Assembly (NCBI GenBank): GCA_029379385.1
Contig: CM055613.1
Coordinates: forward strand, 10,682,001 to 10,746,000
Direction: 5' to 3'
Length of the DNA stretch: 64,000 nucleotides
Source of the DNA: Quillaja saponaria
Lineage: Eukaryota; Streptophyta; Magnoliopsida; Fabales; Quillajaceae
The translations under genes were made by a program, and so were the position numbers. Positions 23,101 through 36,800 of the stretch are shown here, in pieces; position 1 is the stretch's first letter, and each line of letters begins with the position of its first letter. Below the pieces are notes generated by a model, which was given only the letters and a program-made list of their open reading frames with translations, was not told where the DNA came from and did not search any database.

Positions 23101-26100
23101 AAGAAGCATTTCCACAAGGGGCTAAAAATAGTAGTTTTTCAAAATCACATCCAGAAAACTTACCCAATATTAATAGCTGTTTCCATTTTATCACCAGTCA
23201 AAACCCATATCTTAATTCCAGCCTGAGCCAGCTTGTCAATGCATTCAGGAACCTGTCCAGCACATATTAATAAAGACAACATAGTCTTAAATTCTATCCC
23301 CGTTATTGAAGAAATGAACATTGATGTAAATAGTGAATTATTTCATAAAGTCACTCTAAGTTTCTTATGGTTGCATAGTATTTGAGATAGGGTCATTTGA
23401 AAGGATGAACAACCACTTTTATATCTGAAAAGAGAATATGAATCCACAATACTGGTCCAGCTGGTTAACCTACTCTTTTAATGATTTGAATGAATATATT
23501 TGAAATAGGTTCTATGATTGGTCCTACACTATGAAGAAAAATTTCATCGGTATTTAGATCTTCCCTTGAATTTCATAAAATAAAAAGAAAAGAAAAGAGA
23601 GATAGAGATACTCAAAAAAGAATATACCCCATTTTGCAGTTTGTCTTCAACTGCAGTAGCACCAAGAAGAATCAAATCCTTCTCAATGTTATCTGCTACT
23701 TCCTCAATCATTTCTTCCCGATCTGCACTCATTGAATTCTTGACCTCAGTGAATTGTTTATTGAATTGTTTGTATTCTTCCTCGTCAAGTTCACGATATG
23801 CAAGTATCAATGTCCTCAAACCAGCATCAGCGTACTCATTAATATGCTCCTTAGTCTTATCTTCATAGTCTCTTCCATTTTTTGCTAGTCTTTCAAACAT
23901 GACACTGCTTGGCAAAAATCAGAGAAAACCGGCTTGATGTTTGAATGTAGGATAAAGTTTAAAATGAGGAAATAAAGTAAAATGAAGTTAATCACAGATA
24001 AGAGAACTAGTCAAGGGTTCCCATGGCACAGAGCCTAAATATTTGATATACTCTCCATCCCTTAGTTATGATGGGAAAGGCATCTGGAAGGATAAGTAAA
24101 TAATTGGGTTGATTCCTGTGAAGGGAAAATTTTCCTTCCAGGGCTGGCATTGTGGTGATAGATAACAGTCTATGCTATTTGCACAACTCAAAAGAGGAAA
24201 AAAGAGTACATATTCGCTGCAACCAGCTTACTATCACACATATACTTCTCTACTGACTAATCATCCATAATCAAGTGATAAATTATTCCTTCTTAGAGAC
24301 GAGTCTATAAGGCCACTAAATCTACTCTGCAGACATATGGAATATAAGAGTAATGTATAAGTTTACTAACCTATCAGCACCTTTACAAAGCAGTAGTAGC
24401 TTCCCCTCCTTATTTCTTATGATAACAGACATCCGCTTCCTCGAACTACTAAATTCTAATATATTCAAAAGCTGATAAGATCTGCAAAATAAAAAATCAA
24501 ATTTAAGATCTTTATGCAAGGCCCAAAATCATCAATACTATACAAATTATAGGTTAAGAAAATACCAACATGCTTCAAAAGCTAAACATGAACAGGAGAA
24601 AATAAGTACTTGCTATTGGAGTTTGAGACAATAGAGAGATAGTTAAGCCATTAGATAATAATTTTAAGGTTGCCAAAGTGCGGAAGTGCAGGGACTTTAC
24701 CTCTCAACCTTCAGACCAGACTTGGCATCTAATTCATGCAGTGAAATGCTAGTTTGTGTCCTCTCATAGAACTCAAACCCAAGTTCTCTTGCGGCAATCA
24801 CAAAAGCTGCTTCATCCGGTGATTCAGCTTCATATGAAATTTTACCTGTTTCTTCATCAATCTCAGGTAGTGCAGTATGGCATAAAGCCAGTACCCTTAG
24901 GAAATTCTGGATGACATCTGCTCGAGGTTCATTGACCCAATTACCATTCATGATCCTTTCGTCCGAAAAGTTAAACCCTTTAACAGATGGCTTTCCTCCT
25001 GTTAAATCTTCAACATGGCCGTCCAGTTCTATCATCTCATTAACTAACCGTGATCCTTTTCTCTTGGCTAGAGCTCTCTCGACTTCAGTTACTCCACGTC
25101 CATAAGCAACCCCAGCCATTGAACACTTGATAAACTCCATAGAGTTGCACGTCAAAGTTCCAGTTTTATCAGAAAGTATAGTATCAACTTGCCCAAGTTC
25201 TTCATTCAGATTTGAGGTGCGAGCCCGTGCCGGCTTATCAGTTTCCTCATAGTACATTTGCAGATCATGGTTGATGAAAATGCTCTGAAGAACTTTCACA
25301 ATTTCAATTGACACATACAAGGAAATGGGAATCAAGTAACCATACAAGAGAAGAGCGGTTATAAAATGCAAAGTTGCTGCAGCAGGTGCTTTCTTAGGGT
25401 CATAGTAAATTGTAGTATCATCTGGTCTGAGGTACCATCTTTTCATTCTTCCATCTTCAAGGTCATCCCTTGTGTATATCCCAAAAACAACTGACCCAAC
25501 AAAAGAAAGCAAAACCAAGACAAAGAACAAGAAGTAGATTATCTTATCCATCCTTTTCTCAATTTTGCTTCTCTTGGAAGGGGGGTCGGTAGAATTTTGC
25601 ATAACCTTTGTGTCATGACCTGTGAATATAACCACTCCATAAATAAAATCTGTGTTCCTTAGCTTTGAGTCCCTTAGCAGAAGCTGCTGAGGTGCAAGAG
25701 GGTGCTGTTGATCTTCAAGATCCAAACTACCTACGAAAGAGTACAAGTTTGCATTTGGATCTTCACATTTAATGACAGCCTTAAAATTCAGAAAGTTTGA
25801 ATCTTCATGCAAGTTTGAAGTTGCTTCTAGAGCTTGTTTGAGTTTCAGATTCGTTTCTCCATCAAGATTGGTGGTTTCAACATAGCAAATTGCCTCTTCA
25901 TAACTTGAAGAAAGTAAGATGAGATCAGCAGGAAAAAATTCATCTTTTTCCACCTTTACTATGTCTCCAATTTTCAAATCTCTCCATTTAGAATAATTAA
26001 AAACACCATCTCCATGATGCACTTTGACCTTTCGGTTGTTCATCTCGATATCCTGATGACAATTTTACAAACTATATTATGGAGCTACGATACAAAAGAA

Positions 26101-27100
26101 AAAAAAAAGTAGCATAGGAAAGTAAGTAACAATGAAAGGCCAAATAGATAAACTCAGGATGTATAGTAGTATCAACTCTTAACAGGTTAGGAGTTCTGGT
26201 TAATCAAGCCAATTGTCAGGAACAATAATATCTCATAACTGTTCTCCCTGTATAAGTCTTGTATGTTTGAAAACTAAGGGGAAGAAAATTAGAGGAATCA
26301 CTGCTGACTACGTACATATTTCTACTAATATCTAATAAGCAGTTGGGCACAGGCTACTTCACCTCCAACACCTCTTTCCCACCAGAATAACCCACTTTGA
26401 ACCTTTCAAACCAACAACTAAGGTGTTTCTTCCCTCTAAAAACCTCCTTAAGAAAGGGCAAACAATAAAGTTTTGAACAATGTCATCACCCATCATTGCT
26501 AATTGCAAAGTTATACTAACTCTGCTAATGTCTTACCTTCAGTATATTCAATTATAATACAGCCACACCATACTGACACGATGAGAAAGGACTAAGTATG
26601 TTGATAATTGCAAACCATAGAATATACATTTAATAGACTGTACAAAACAAATATGCTAGAAACCAGATATTTGCATTCAACCTGGCAGGAATACTAGAAA
26701 AAGTTACCTGCTGTTTCCGCCTCCAATCTTCAAGAGCTTCTTTCCCCATTGTAGCTCCAATCACAACAACAAGAGGAACAACATTGCTGACAGCTGAGTA
26801 AGGCGAAAGGGGAGTAAAAGCGAGACATGCACTGATGAGGAAATAAAAATTGGCAACCCGTCTGAATTGCTCAAACAAAGACTTGGGGAAGAACGTAGCT
26901 AGTGTATATTTAGTAGTTCTGACATAATTGTCTCTATAATTTTGTAGACCCGACTCAACGTTTTCAGGGTCATTGCAGTAAACTACTCTAGAGAAACCAG
27001 GGCCTCCAATTAGTGAATGTTCGTCTTTAAATGATGCTTTCCCACATGAAAATGCATGAATTCTGCTAAAATGCTGCTTCTTTTTTCTACCTCTAGCCAT
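20197..27100 (-). CDS. ALA10: P4-type ATPase, phospholipid flippase (ALA9-12 clade)
   Basis: This flippase moves phospholipids to the cytosolic leaflet, using ATP, together with an ALIS/CDC50 subunit. The gene is complete with 11 coding exons: 26708-27100, 24701-26052, 24371-24481, 23628-23904, 23164-23252, 22965-23073, 22435-22644, 21841-21966, 21624-21722, 21053-21244, 20197-20874. The phases all close, giving 1211 residues, close to ALA10 (about 1200). Motifs: [17 protein letters not shown] start; DGET (195-198); PISL in membrane span 4 (about 373); phosphorylation site DKTGT (Asp426); KGAD (615-618); GDGAND (864-869). Ten membrane spans are expected. The start is ATG 27100, three bases after an acceptor TTGCAG, so the 5' UTR is probably split. 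The last 35 residues carry a hexapeptide repeat. Adjacency to CML16 favours ALA10 over ALA9, 11 or 12. Confidence 0.94.
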
Positions 27101-27103
27101 CTT

Positions 27104-27872
27104 CTGCAACTATAACTTCTGCCTCAACTTTCTTCAAAACCAGCTTTTAGATCAAAGTCCCACCAAAAATTCGAGATTTGCTACTGCTAGAGCAAATAAT
27201 CAATAAAATTAAGCTTTTGACCAAGCTCCAAACACCCAAGAAGTATTAATAACCTGATTTACAAGAACCAGATTATCAGCAGATCCCAGACAACCAAAAT
27301 CCACCACTCTATTACTCCAGATAGAAAATCCTGGAAACAATAAATGAAAACAACCAAAGATGATTATTTTCCTTAAGAAAAGAAAATTTGATACAGAGAA
27401 TGAAATACAAAATTTTGGGCCAAAATGTAACTCTGTCCCAGAAGAAACGATATCCAGAGAAAACAAGAACCTTCAGGAACTCAGAATACACCCAGATATC
27501 AACGGGAAATTCAATCAAACAGAACAAAAGCTTGGAAATCTGTCCCAAATCAGACTACCATCCATGTTTGACTCGTAGCCAAAGAAAAAGTTTAAAACTA
27601 CATATGGGTCTCCCAAATCACCAATCAAATGCAGAATACAAATACTCAACTACTTCAATAAACACAAACTATATATCAGAAATTAACATGAATTTTTTTA
27701 TTTTTTTTAAATCACAGGAGAGCCAATTCCAATAAAAACTGGCAACTTCAACAACTTCTAAGCAGCTGCTAAAGCCTAAAGTTTTACAAAACATACAAAA
27801 GTCCAACTGCAAAAAATACTATAATAGTAGCAATAATTGAAGGGGGAAAAAATAGAAAGAAAAAGTACTCAC
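27104..27872 (-). other. Probable 5' UTR intron of the ALA gene
   Basis: The acceptor TTGCAG (27104-27109) sits three bases upstream of the ALA start codon. A strong donor, CTTG then GTGAGT, lies at 27867-27872. Between them is a 769-base AT-rich stretch without coding potential. The leader exon would start somewhere near 28130. Confidence 0.6.
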
Positions 27873-28149
27873 CAAGTCTTCTAGAAGGCCTCTAAAGAAG
27901 CTGTTTCAGGACTATGAAGCTTATTTAGAACACAATACTTGCACACATTTCTGGGTCTAGTCCTCTGTCAGCTGTAAGATTCACAAGGAGAAACAGAACC
28001 AAACAACAAAAACGAATAAATGAATGAAAAAATAAAGTGTCTGATTTTGGTGCTAATGAGGAACTAAAAATGTCAGAGAAACAGTTTTAATATACAGTTA
28101 TGTAAGAGAGATGGTACGAAGAGACTCAGAAAGGAGCTATGGCTGCTTG

Positions 28150-29658
28150 ATGACTGGGTCAAACCAAATTATTCACATGCTTAAACTATTAAATATTAGT
28201 ATTAAGGTCATTAGTCAAATGAAATTTTCTTGGAATTTTTTTTTTTTTTTCTTGTAGGACAATTTTTCTTCGTACCTTTAAATCAAATAGGACGGCTATC
28301 AAGAAATAAGATTATGCACAACAATAAACTAATAAGGAATTGTATATCATATCAGATTCACTTTTTATGACCAGATTAAAATTAAAATTTTATTACTTTT
28401 TATTTTATTAAATAATACTTTCTTGTTCAAGTGATGATTATGGGTTGGTTAGTATAATCACATCTTTTTTTACTAAATAAAAAACATATAAATAGAAGCT
28501 TTTTGCAATCCAAAAATAATTTTGATATAAAGGGGTATTTTTTATTTCTTTTTTTTTGATAAAATATAAAAAACAAATTATTGATTATACCACCTCTCCA
28601 TACGAAATTTTATTTCAATTAATAAAATGTTAATATTTATTAATAGAACCTTTGTTTTCTATATGTGCTGTTATATTGCTTCATATCTAAGTGATTTTGA
28701 TAATGATTCTGAACACTCTAAATTAATTTTTTTAGTAACCCTAATTGTCTATATTTTTTCATTAATTTATATCGTTTATTATTAACTAAACCCAATATAA
28801 TAATTAGACTGAAACCACATCCAGAAGCTTTGAAGTTTGAACAACCATTGTTTCCTCTTTTTGTCTCTCTCTCCTATTCACTTGTAATAACCAACCAAAC
28901 ACGGCATTAATGAAGAACTTCTAGAAACGTCTAATAATTCGTTTTTATATTAAGATAGGCAAGCAACATCGCTTGATCCGCCGTCCATGTAATGGTTGTA
29001 ATGAATAACCCAGATCTATTTGCCGATATCGAGCAGATGAACACAAAAATAGCCCGGAATGTAGCAACAACCTATTAGCTAGGGTGCTTTTTATTTTTTG
29101 TTATTATTATATTTTATTCATTAATATTGCAATTCTTAACTTATAGGCTATAGACAAATTTCAGTAGATTGGATCATATGTTTCTGTTTTGGTTTAGTGT
29201 TAGGTGGTGTACGGATCAGTTTACTCGTTATTTTATCTTTATTATTCAGTGAAAGACAAATTATTTATATCAAAATTATATAAGAAATTTATATATTTAC
29301 TTTCTGAATACATCTCTAAAATTATTTGAATTTATAACATCGATGAACGAAACACATTTTAACTCCTTATGAGCTAACCCATTAAAATTGGGTCACATAT
29401 TTCAATCTTATCTACAATACTAGCTAGTTTGATTTAATAATGTAATTATTATCTAATAAGTGACTTTTTACTCTAAGTTTAAATCTCAAACTTAATTACC
29501 CTTTGAGTGAAATAAGAGAGTAATATGTTAATTAAGATTGGCTATCAAAAGATTAGATAATTAAGGAGTGAGAGCCATAATTGAAAATGCGTTTAAATGC
29601 TTGGTGGTTTTTGTCACAATCACTTTGTACTCAAATTAACTAACTCTTAAATCTTAAA
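28150..29658. other. ALA promoter and AT-rich spacer
   Basis: AT-rich DNA upstream of the ALA gene. No gene or classifiable repeat is seen. Confidence 0.45.
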
Positions 29659-30076
29659 CTAGTTGGGGTCGGCTAATTGAATCATTTTCCTCCATTTGCC
29701 TTGATCCAATACATCATTTTCAATAATGTTTAGAGCAGTCATATCCTTATCAATGATTGCTCCCATGTAAGTTTTGGTCTTCTTCTATCACGTCTAATAC
29801 CTTCTACCTGCACCAAGTCACCTTTCCTAACAACGACATGTATTGGCGGACGTTGAATATGTCCAAACCAATATAAGCGATTCTCTCTCATTTTTTCTTT
29901 GATAGGTGTTACCTTTATTTTTTTATGGATCTCCTCATTTTGTATTCTATCTTTTCTTATATGTTCAGCCATCAATCTCAACATTCGTATTTCGGCTACT
30001 CCTATTTTACGTGATTGTTATTTTTTAACTATTCAACATTCAGAATCATATAATATAGACGGTCTCACTGTCACTA
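29659..30076 (-). mobile_element. 3' fragment of an RTE-type LINE
   Basis: The minus strand encodes the C-terminal end of an RTE-type reverse transcriptase polyprotein. It reads VAEIRMLRLMAEHIRKDRIQ, then MRENRLYWFGHIQRPP, RRDRRRPKLTWEQ and a final ADPN followed by a stop at 29659. The upstream LYDSEC piece has stops (TGA for Trp, then TAA). Only the 3' end is present, as is usual for truncated LINE insertions. Confidence 0.85.
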
Positions 30077-30544
30077 TAAAATTTAATTAAATAATTTATA
30101 TTATTATATTATTCTGTCACCATTGCTCAATAATGTACTAATTTAGACGATAGAGTTAGGAAGTAGTTTGATTATGTACGTGACTAATAGGAATATTGTC
30201 ATTTTCATTATGAGATGAAAAAACTTTTGACAAAGTCTACGTTTGATAGTAACATATGTGACTGTTGGAAGAGATAACTTGTAGAAATGTCCAAGCAAGA
30301 TTACATATATAATTAAAAGTGGGTTCCAAATTTTTATTTTTTTATTTTGCATCTCAATTATAATATTGTAACGTACAACCAGACTTGGCCAAAAATTCAG
30401 AATTCAAAGACAAAGAAATTAAGTTTTGACAATGAAATGATTCTTTTTTCACATTTTAGAGTTTTTTCTCGGTGAAAATAACTATATAATTTTATTTTTA
30501 TATTTATAAGAAGTTTGTTGGGCTTGTAATTAAGTTACACAAAT

Positions 30545-30715
30545 TAGCTAGAGCATAGCTCAATTAGTATGATACCAAGTCTTAAACCTTTTTCTCGTTC
30601 TCAAGTTGACTAGAACATAGCGCAATTAGCATGGTATCAGGTCTTAGATCTTTCTCTCATTCCCAAGTTGAGGGTTCAAACCTCAACTTCTCTATGTATC
30701 CAAAAGAAAAAAAAA
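30545..30715 (+). mobile_element. tRNA-derived SINE-like element
   Basis: An A-box-like TAGCTCAATTAGTATG (about 30556) occurs again, slightly changed, as TAGCGCAATTAGCATG (about 30617). A single B-box-like GGGTTCAAACCTC follows at 30672 and then an A-rich tail. This is the layout of a tRNA-derived SINE whose head has been duplicated. It has no acceptor stem, so it is not a working tRNA gene. Confidence 0.6.
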
Positions 30716-33690
30716 TACATGAATTATTTTTTTTTTCTTTTTTCTTAAACTTTTATGTTAAGAAATTTTACCAATTAAATAAATAAAAAACTGAGGATAT
30801 TTCATCTGCTGACATTCTATGTGAAAATTTACTTTATATAATCTGGTCTAACCCCATTTTAATTTCTTATATTTTATTCCTTTTCTATTCTCAAATTGTC
30901 ATCTCTTTTTTTCCTTTTATTTTTTTTCCTCTTTTTTTCCTTTTTTTTTTTTTTCCTCTTTTGGATTTTAAATTATGGTGCATTTTTCCAACTACAGCTG
31001 TTCTCTAATATTTATATGTAGCCAGGAACTTTCTTTAGTCATAACGTGGTCTGCAAGATTTTCTAGATGAAGAAAAAAATTAAGAAAAGAAAATATGATT
31101 TAGAGTTCCCACATACTTTTTTCAAACAGTGTATGGTAAGAATCTAATAGAAAAAACGGTGTGCTCTGTTTCAAATATATATATAGAATTTAATGTATTT
31201 AAAATATATTTTGATTAATAAATGAAATAATTAGCAGTGAAATCATCTGTTTTTAATATTTTATATCAAATAAGTTGAGTTTTATTATTTGAGATGAATT
31301 AATAATAAATTTGATATTTATTAAATAAATTGTATTTTTTATATAGTAGTCAAGTATATTCAGATCAATTTACATGCTTCTTGAGACTAATGATTCATAT
31401 CAGGACTAACAAATTTATGATGATTTTAATTTTTATGACTTTCCAAAAAATTTGAACCCACCCTATATTAAATGATTTTAACTAATTTTCTTCTAATATA
31501 ATGCAGTGTTTGGCCAACCAATTTGGCCAAAGAGTTGCACTTTCCCTATTCGGGTTGTGAAAAAAAGATAAAAAAATTGAAGGAACTAGCATAAGAAAAT
31601 CAACTCATACACATTGAAGTTGCAGAATTGAATTTCTTTATATCTTTTGACGCAGTATTTGCAGACACGTATTGTATACATAATAGTCAATTTCAAACAC
31701 CACTAATCATATATTTGTTTAAATAACGTGGAAGTTAAAATTCCAATCCCCAAAATTATGAAAAAAAAGAAGAAAAAGAATAGCTTGTAGAATTGTATGA
31801 AAATGTGAGCTCCATAGAAAGGGAATAGATGGTACCAATTTTTGTTTTATTCTTAAATTTTATATTGACGACCATGAATGTTGACTATATGCAATTGGCA
31901 GACTTTGGAACTTCTAGACTTTGTCCAGGAAATCGAGTGTCTCGTGTAGCATCCCAAATCATGAGAAATTTTGAATCTTAATAGTCTTTGCATTGAATGC
32001 AAATTCAAGCAAATGTTATCATCTCTTGTAATTATTCAAGTCAACACTTGTGTTCTCCACCTATATTATATTTCATCAATATATATGAAAAGTAATTTGC
32101 ACATTTTAGACTTAGTTATGGAGGAGAATAATTCTTTAGCTCTTTTTTTATTAACAAGTTTATGTAAATTAATATCATGTTTTTTGAATAAACAAAAAAT
32201 TGAAATAATGTAGAGCATGAAAGTCATTTCAAAATAAGTTTCTAATATCTATTATTTATCTCATTTGAAAGACAAGATTTTTTTCAAATCATTAAAAAAA
32301 ACACACACACACCCCCTACACTTTATAATATGTTTAATTGTATTTTACCAAAAAATTACATTTATAGTGTTTAAAATATTATCTTTATACCAATTTTTTC
32401 TTCTAAAAAATATTTTTACAATCAATCATGTCCCCCAACTTTTGAAATATTTGTAATGACTTTCATCAATCTAATGCCTTAGATAGTTTAGACCGAAATT
32501 GATGAATGAATCTCTTTATCACACGTGTTAATTATGAGGTGGCAAAATAATAAAATTATTTTCCACTCATGCCTCTCTCTATGTCTCTCTTACTATTCTC
32601 TTTCTAAACAAAAAAAACAAAAAAATTTAAAAACACGAAATTAGTTTATTATGATTTGAGAATTTTAAAAAATTGACAAAATTTATATAATTTCTTAGCA
32701 AGGAGTTTTTTGACTGAATTGATATACTTTCATGATTTCTATATATTTTTGTGAGATGATAGAGAAAAGAGTGAGAGAAACATAGGGATAGAGAGATGTA
32801 ATATTATATATATATATATATATACAAATATCCAACTCTAGATACATTTGATCATTTTTTATGTTATGTCAACAATTTTCAACAATTTTTGCTTAAATTG
32901 TTAATATGAAAATAGATATTAAAAAATTATTATAAATATTTGTTGACAAAATTACTTTTTAAGACAATTGATAAAAGAGTCATACATGTGATAAACAATA
33001 AGATACAATGCTAAGCAAGCTGTACTTCTAATTGACAATTATTAAGAAAGTCTTTCAGTCATGACAGAATCTAAAAAAATTAGTCTCACAGTAATATCTC
33101 AAAAATAAAAAATAAAAAAAATCTTGCATTAAGATAATATATGTAAATATCACGTATATTGTAACATATGCAAATTTCTCATATATTATGTTAGTTACCT
33201 TTAGACCGATTATTTGGGCAAATAATAAAGATTTTTCTTAATTGAATGTGACTTTTTGCATCAACTTTTATTATCATTAGTAGTTTTCTTTGGAAAAATC
33301 ATTATTAGTTTTATTATAAAGAAACTCAAGTTTCTCCTTAGCAGAAGAACTATGTAATATAGGCCCCTTAATACCTTTTGTCAAATAGAAAGAAAGGGAA
33401 AATGTGTGTTCCAGCATGAGAAGAAAGCTCTCGGATCTTAATATGGTGACTTAGTTTTTATCAACTTTGTGGTAGATGGATACAAAGATGAAAGCTTACA
33501 ATTGTAACTTGGAATGATTATCAGATACATCATGAAAAATCAACTAACGTTCTTCTTTTTAGGGATATGCAAAGGTTACCCCTTTCACAGGTCACTATCC
33601 AGAGTGCCAATATCTTGAACTATTAAATCTATTTTTGAGATATCCACATCAGATAAACAGGTAATCTAATAACATAGTTTCAGTTTCATG
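30716..33690. other. AT-rich spacer downstream of TGH
   Basis: Long AT-rich intergenic DNA with an (AT)n run at about 32802-32823 and poly-T tracts at 30900-30960. No gene is seen. The right end merges into the TGH 3' UTR. Confidence 0.45.
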
Positions 33691-33894
33691 CCAAATAGTT
33701 GAAAATTATTATGCATTCTTCTGCAGCTTGGTGCTCAAAAAGTAGTGGAACAACTGCGCAAGATAACAAAAGACCCACATGAACTGCACTACAACTTGAA
33801 CACGCACAAAGCCAGATGCTAGAACAAGCAAGGATAACATTCATGCAACAGTTATGAGTGGTCCAGCAGAAAGCAAAAGAATATAGCCTCATGT

Positions 33895-36800
33895 TCACTC
33901 CTTCCATTTCATTTTCTCTCTTTTCTCCGTGCTATGGTGAGAAGACCTGTGTGGAGACTCCCGCCTTCGATGCTTATGGTGTTTTGAGTGTTTTCTGCTT
34001 CCACTACTCTTTTCTCGATGGGAGCCTTTCTTTCTCCCCCTTGACCTAGAACTGTATCGATCTCGATGATCACTAGATGAATCACTTTCTGTGTCACTGC
34101 TTCTATGACGATGTCGCCTTGAGCGTTTTCTACTCCTCTCATCTTCTGATGATGAATTGCTGCTATAATTTTGGCGAGTCAAGGGTGTTCTGACTTTACT
34201 ATCATCTTCAGTCCTCCCCTTGTTCAATTTTATAAATTTATCTTCAGACAGACTTGTCCCTAAGCTTTTTCTGGCACCACTTTCAAGTGCATTTCCGTGG
34301 ATGCTTTGACCTTTATGGGAGTCATCCTCTTGCAGAATCGACAACCCATGACCTATAGTCTCACCAAAAGCATGAGGACTAGAATTGTCATTTCTTCCCT
34401 CAACATTTTCTTTTTGAGGAGCAAGGTTCCTGGTTTTCTGTAGAGGGAAGGGAAGATCAGGGGGAACTTCTAGGCCTAGTTCTTTACCCAATGTTTCCAA
34501 AAAGTCACCAGCAATCAAACGGTTCAATGCTGTATTTGCTGCTTCAGTTTTCTTTTCTTGGTCTTCCGCTCTGTTGAGATTGGAGTCTTTTGGTTCCTCA
34601 TCTGAATCATCAGAGAAAATAGCCTGCGCCATGACAAAAATTGTTACAAAGGCATGCAAATGAAATAAATGAGAACAAAGAGAACCAATACAAGATAAGC
34701 CATCTTAGCACAAGTCGCACTCTGTAAATCTTGAATGGAAGCATGCAAGAAACGGATACACTAGCAGAAGATAATAGCTTTTGCAAGTCACTAATTAAAT
34801 ACAAGTTATCAAATCAAAGTATCACCTATGCCCCATTCAAGAATAGAAGAGACAATAGTTAAAACTGAAGTGCATAAGCTACCTAACGGTAATCGGTTTT
34901 CCTGAACAATGACAAGTTCTTCCAATAGAGTGAATCTGGCAAGGAAACGAATCTCATACTATCCAATAAACATACCACACGCCCGTAATTTGATATGTTA
35001 TAGTGCTAAACCAGATAACAAATGTTACAGGAGAGGTCCAAACAGATACTTAGTTTGTTTTTCTTTTTCTTTTTGCAAGGGAGGGGAGGGATCTGAATTT
35101 TAATGTGATGGGATGAAATGGTGAAACAAAATGCTGCTGCTGACCCTCAAGCATGCCCAGAAAAGGCTGATAACAAATTTAAATAATAATAAACTTCAAG
35201 CCAACAGAATGTCAATCATATTATATCTGAAGAAGAAAAGGAGCATGGTTTGACAGAGCAACCTTGTAAAGGTCTACTGGCCTCTCAACATTTCCAACTT
35301 CTACCTCCACTTCTGTTTCAATTTCAGCTACATTTTTGCTTATATCTTGAGCATCAGATTGAAGCACAGGTAATAGGTCCTTCTTTGAAGTAGCAGGTTC
35401 TTCCATCTTTGCAGCTTTGACAGAATCTGATGTAAAAAGCAGTGAATCCAGCTTGCCCCTCATCCGTGGAGCTGGTGGTGGCTGAAAATGGAAAACAGTT
35501 CAAGAGTGTAAATAGTTGATGTACAAGCATGTCACGTACTAAACATGAGGGAAAAAGATTATGTTTCCTCATAAAAACATCACTATAAATAAAGTAAGTT
35601 AAACCCTGGTAGCAAGCTAATTGCTTTTGCTGAAAGGAAACCAACCATTTTCATTGATATTGTTATCTAGAAACTGAGCACATATCTCATACTCAAAACA
35701 TAGTTGCAATGTTGACAAGTATTAAGAGCAAAAGCAGAGAGATGGTGGTATGGTGCCACTGATGGTTCTTCTGACAACTGTGGTGGTGGCAATGATACTG
35801 TTTCAGTGGTTACTAACTTATTATTACTGAAATAAGAGCTAAATTTTTTAAGGCACAGGTGAGACGCCCCTAAGTGCAAGCAGCACACAGAATTGCCCCA
35901 AGGAAAAGAAGTTAAGCCCTGTAAGGCTTAAACCTTGCCAAAGCAAACACTCCATTTGCACTTTATGTGTCTTTTACACATTAAGCTTAAAACACCACCC
36001 ACACCCATCTGCAATGAAGAATAACACCAGCATCCGTCTCTAAGCTAGACGTAGAACTTTGCTTTGTTAAGCACAAAACCAAAATGCAATTATCTCCTCA
36101 GTTAATCATCCCTTAAAACATTTTTGGCCACTTTCATGTGACAAAGGATTGTGTCTTCCCTACAATCAGAAGCTGTAGTCAGCCACTCAACCGATGGTCA
36201 TATATGAGAAAGCATAGTTAGAGGTGCAAAATGCAGAAAAGCTGCAAGGTCCCTTGGGACCTAGGCGCGAGGTGGAAAAGAAGGTGCATGCCCGATAGAA
36301 GCAAAGCATGCTATATAATAAAGCAATAAACCTGTTGCATTTTAAATTGCAATTAAAAGGATAATATATAAAGTTATCTTAATGTTAAATATAAGCTTGA
36401 TTTTACCAGCATTATCAAATATTCACTGAACTAGATAATGAAGTTCAAAAGTCCAAAATCACTCTAGCATCTTAGCATAAGACACCTAGAGTTAACAATT
36501 TTAAGACATGAGTTACACATTTAGCTATAAGATTATTTCAATCTTTAGTTATCGTCCCATAAGATAATAGCGTAAAAAGGAGGAAAAAAATGAACATATT
36601 CCTGTGCGGAAAGGGATGAAAGAGGAGGCGCAGTAGACAAATGAGAAGACAAACCAAGGGAAGAAGAATAATATTTTTATAGAAAAAGTATTATCGATGG
36701 AAGATGGACCAAAGAAATATACGAGGACTAAAAATCCTCTTTAAACAGAAGAAGAAACAAAAGAAAAGAAATTCTCCAGTCTAGCCAAGGACCTGGTTGG

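Noticed and set aside
23641..23868. 75-codon ORF on the plus strand
   Set aside because: It is antisense to ALA exon 4 and only mirrors its codon pattern.
30545..30715. A functional tRNA gene
   Set aside because: A- and B-box-like motifs are present, but the spacing is wrong, the head is duplicated and no acceptor or anticodon stem can be formed.
33909..34142. 77-codon minus-strand ORF in a different frame, and plus ORF 33858-34049
   Set aside because: These are shadows of the Arg/Ser-rich last exon of TGH.
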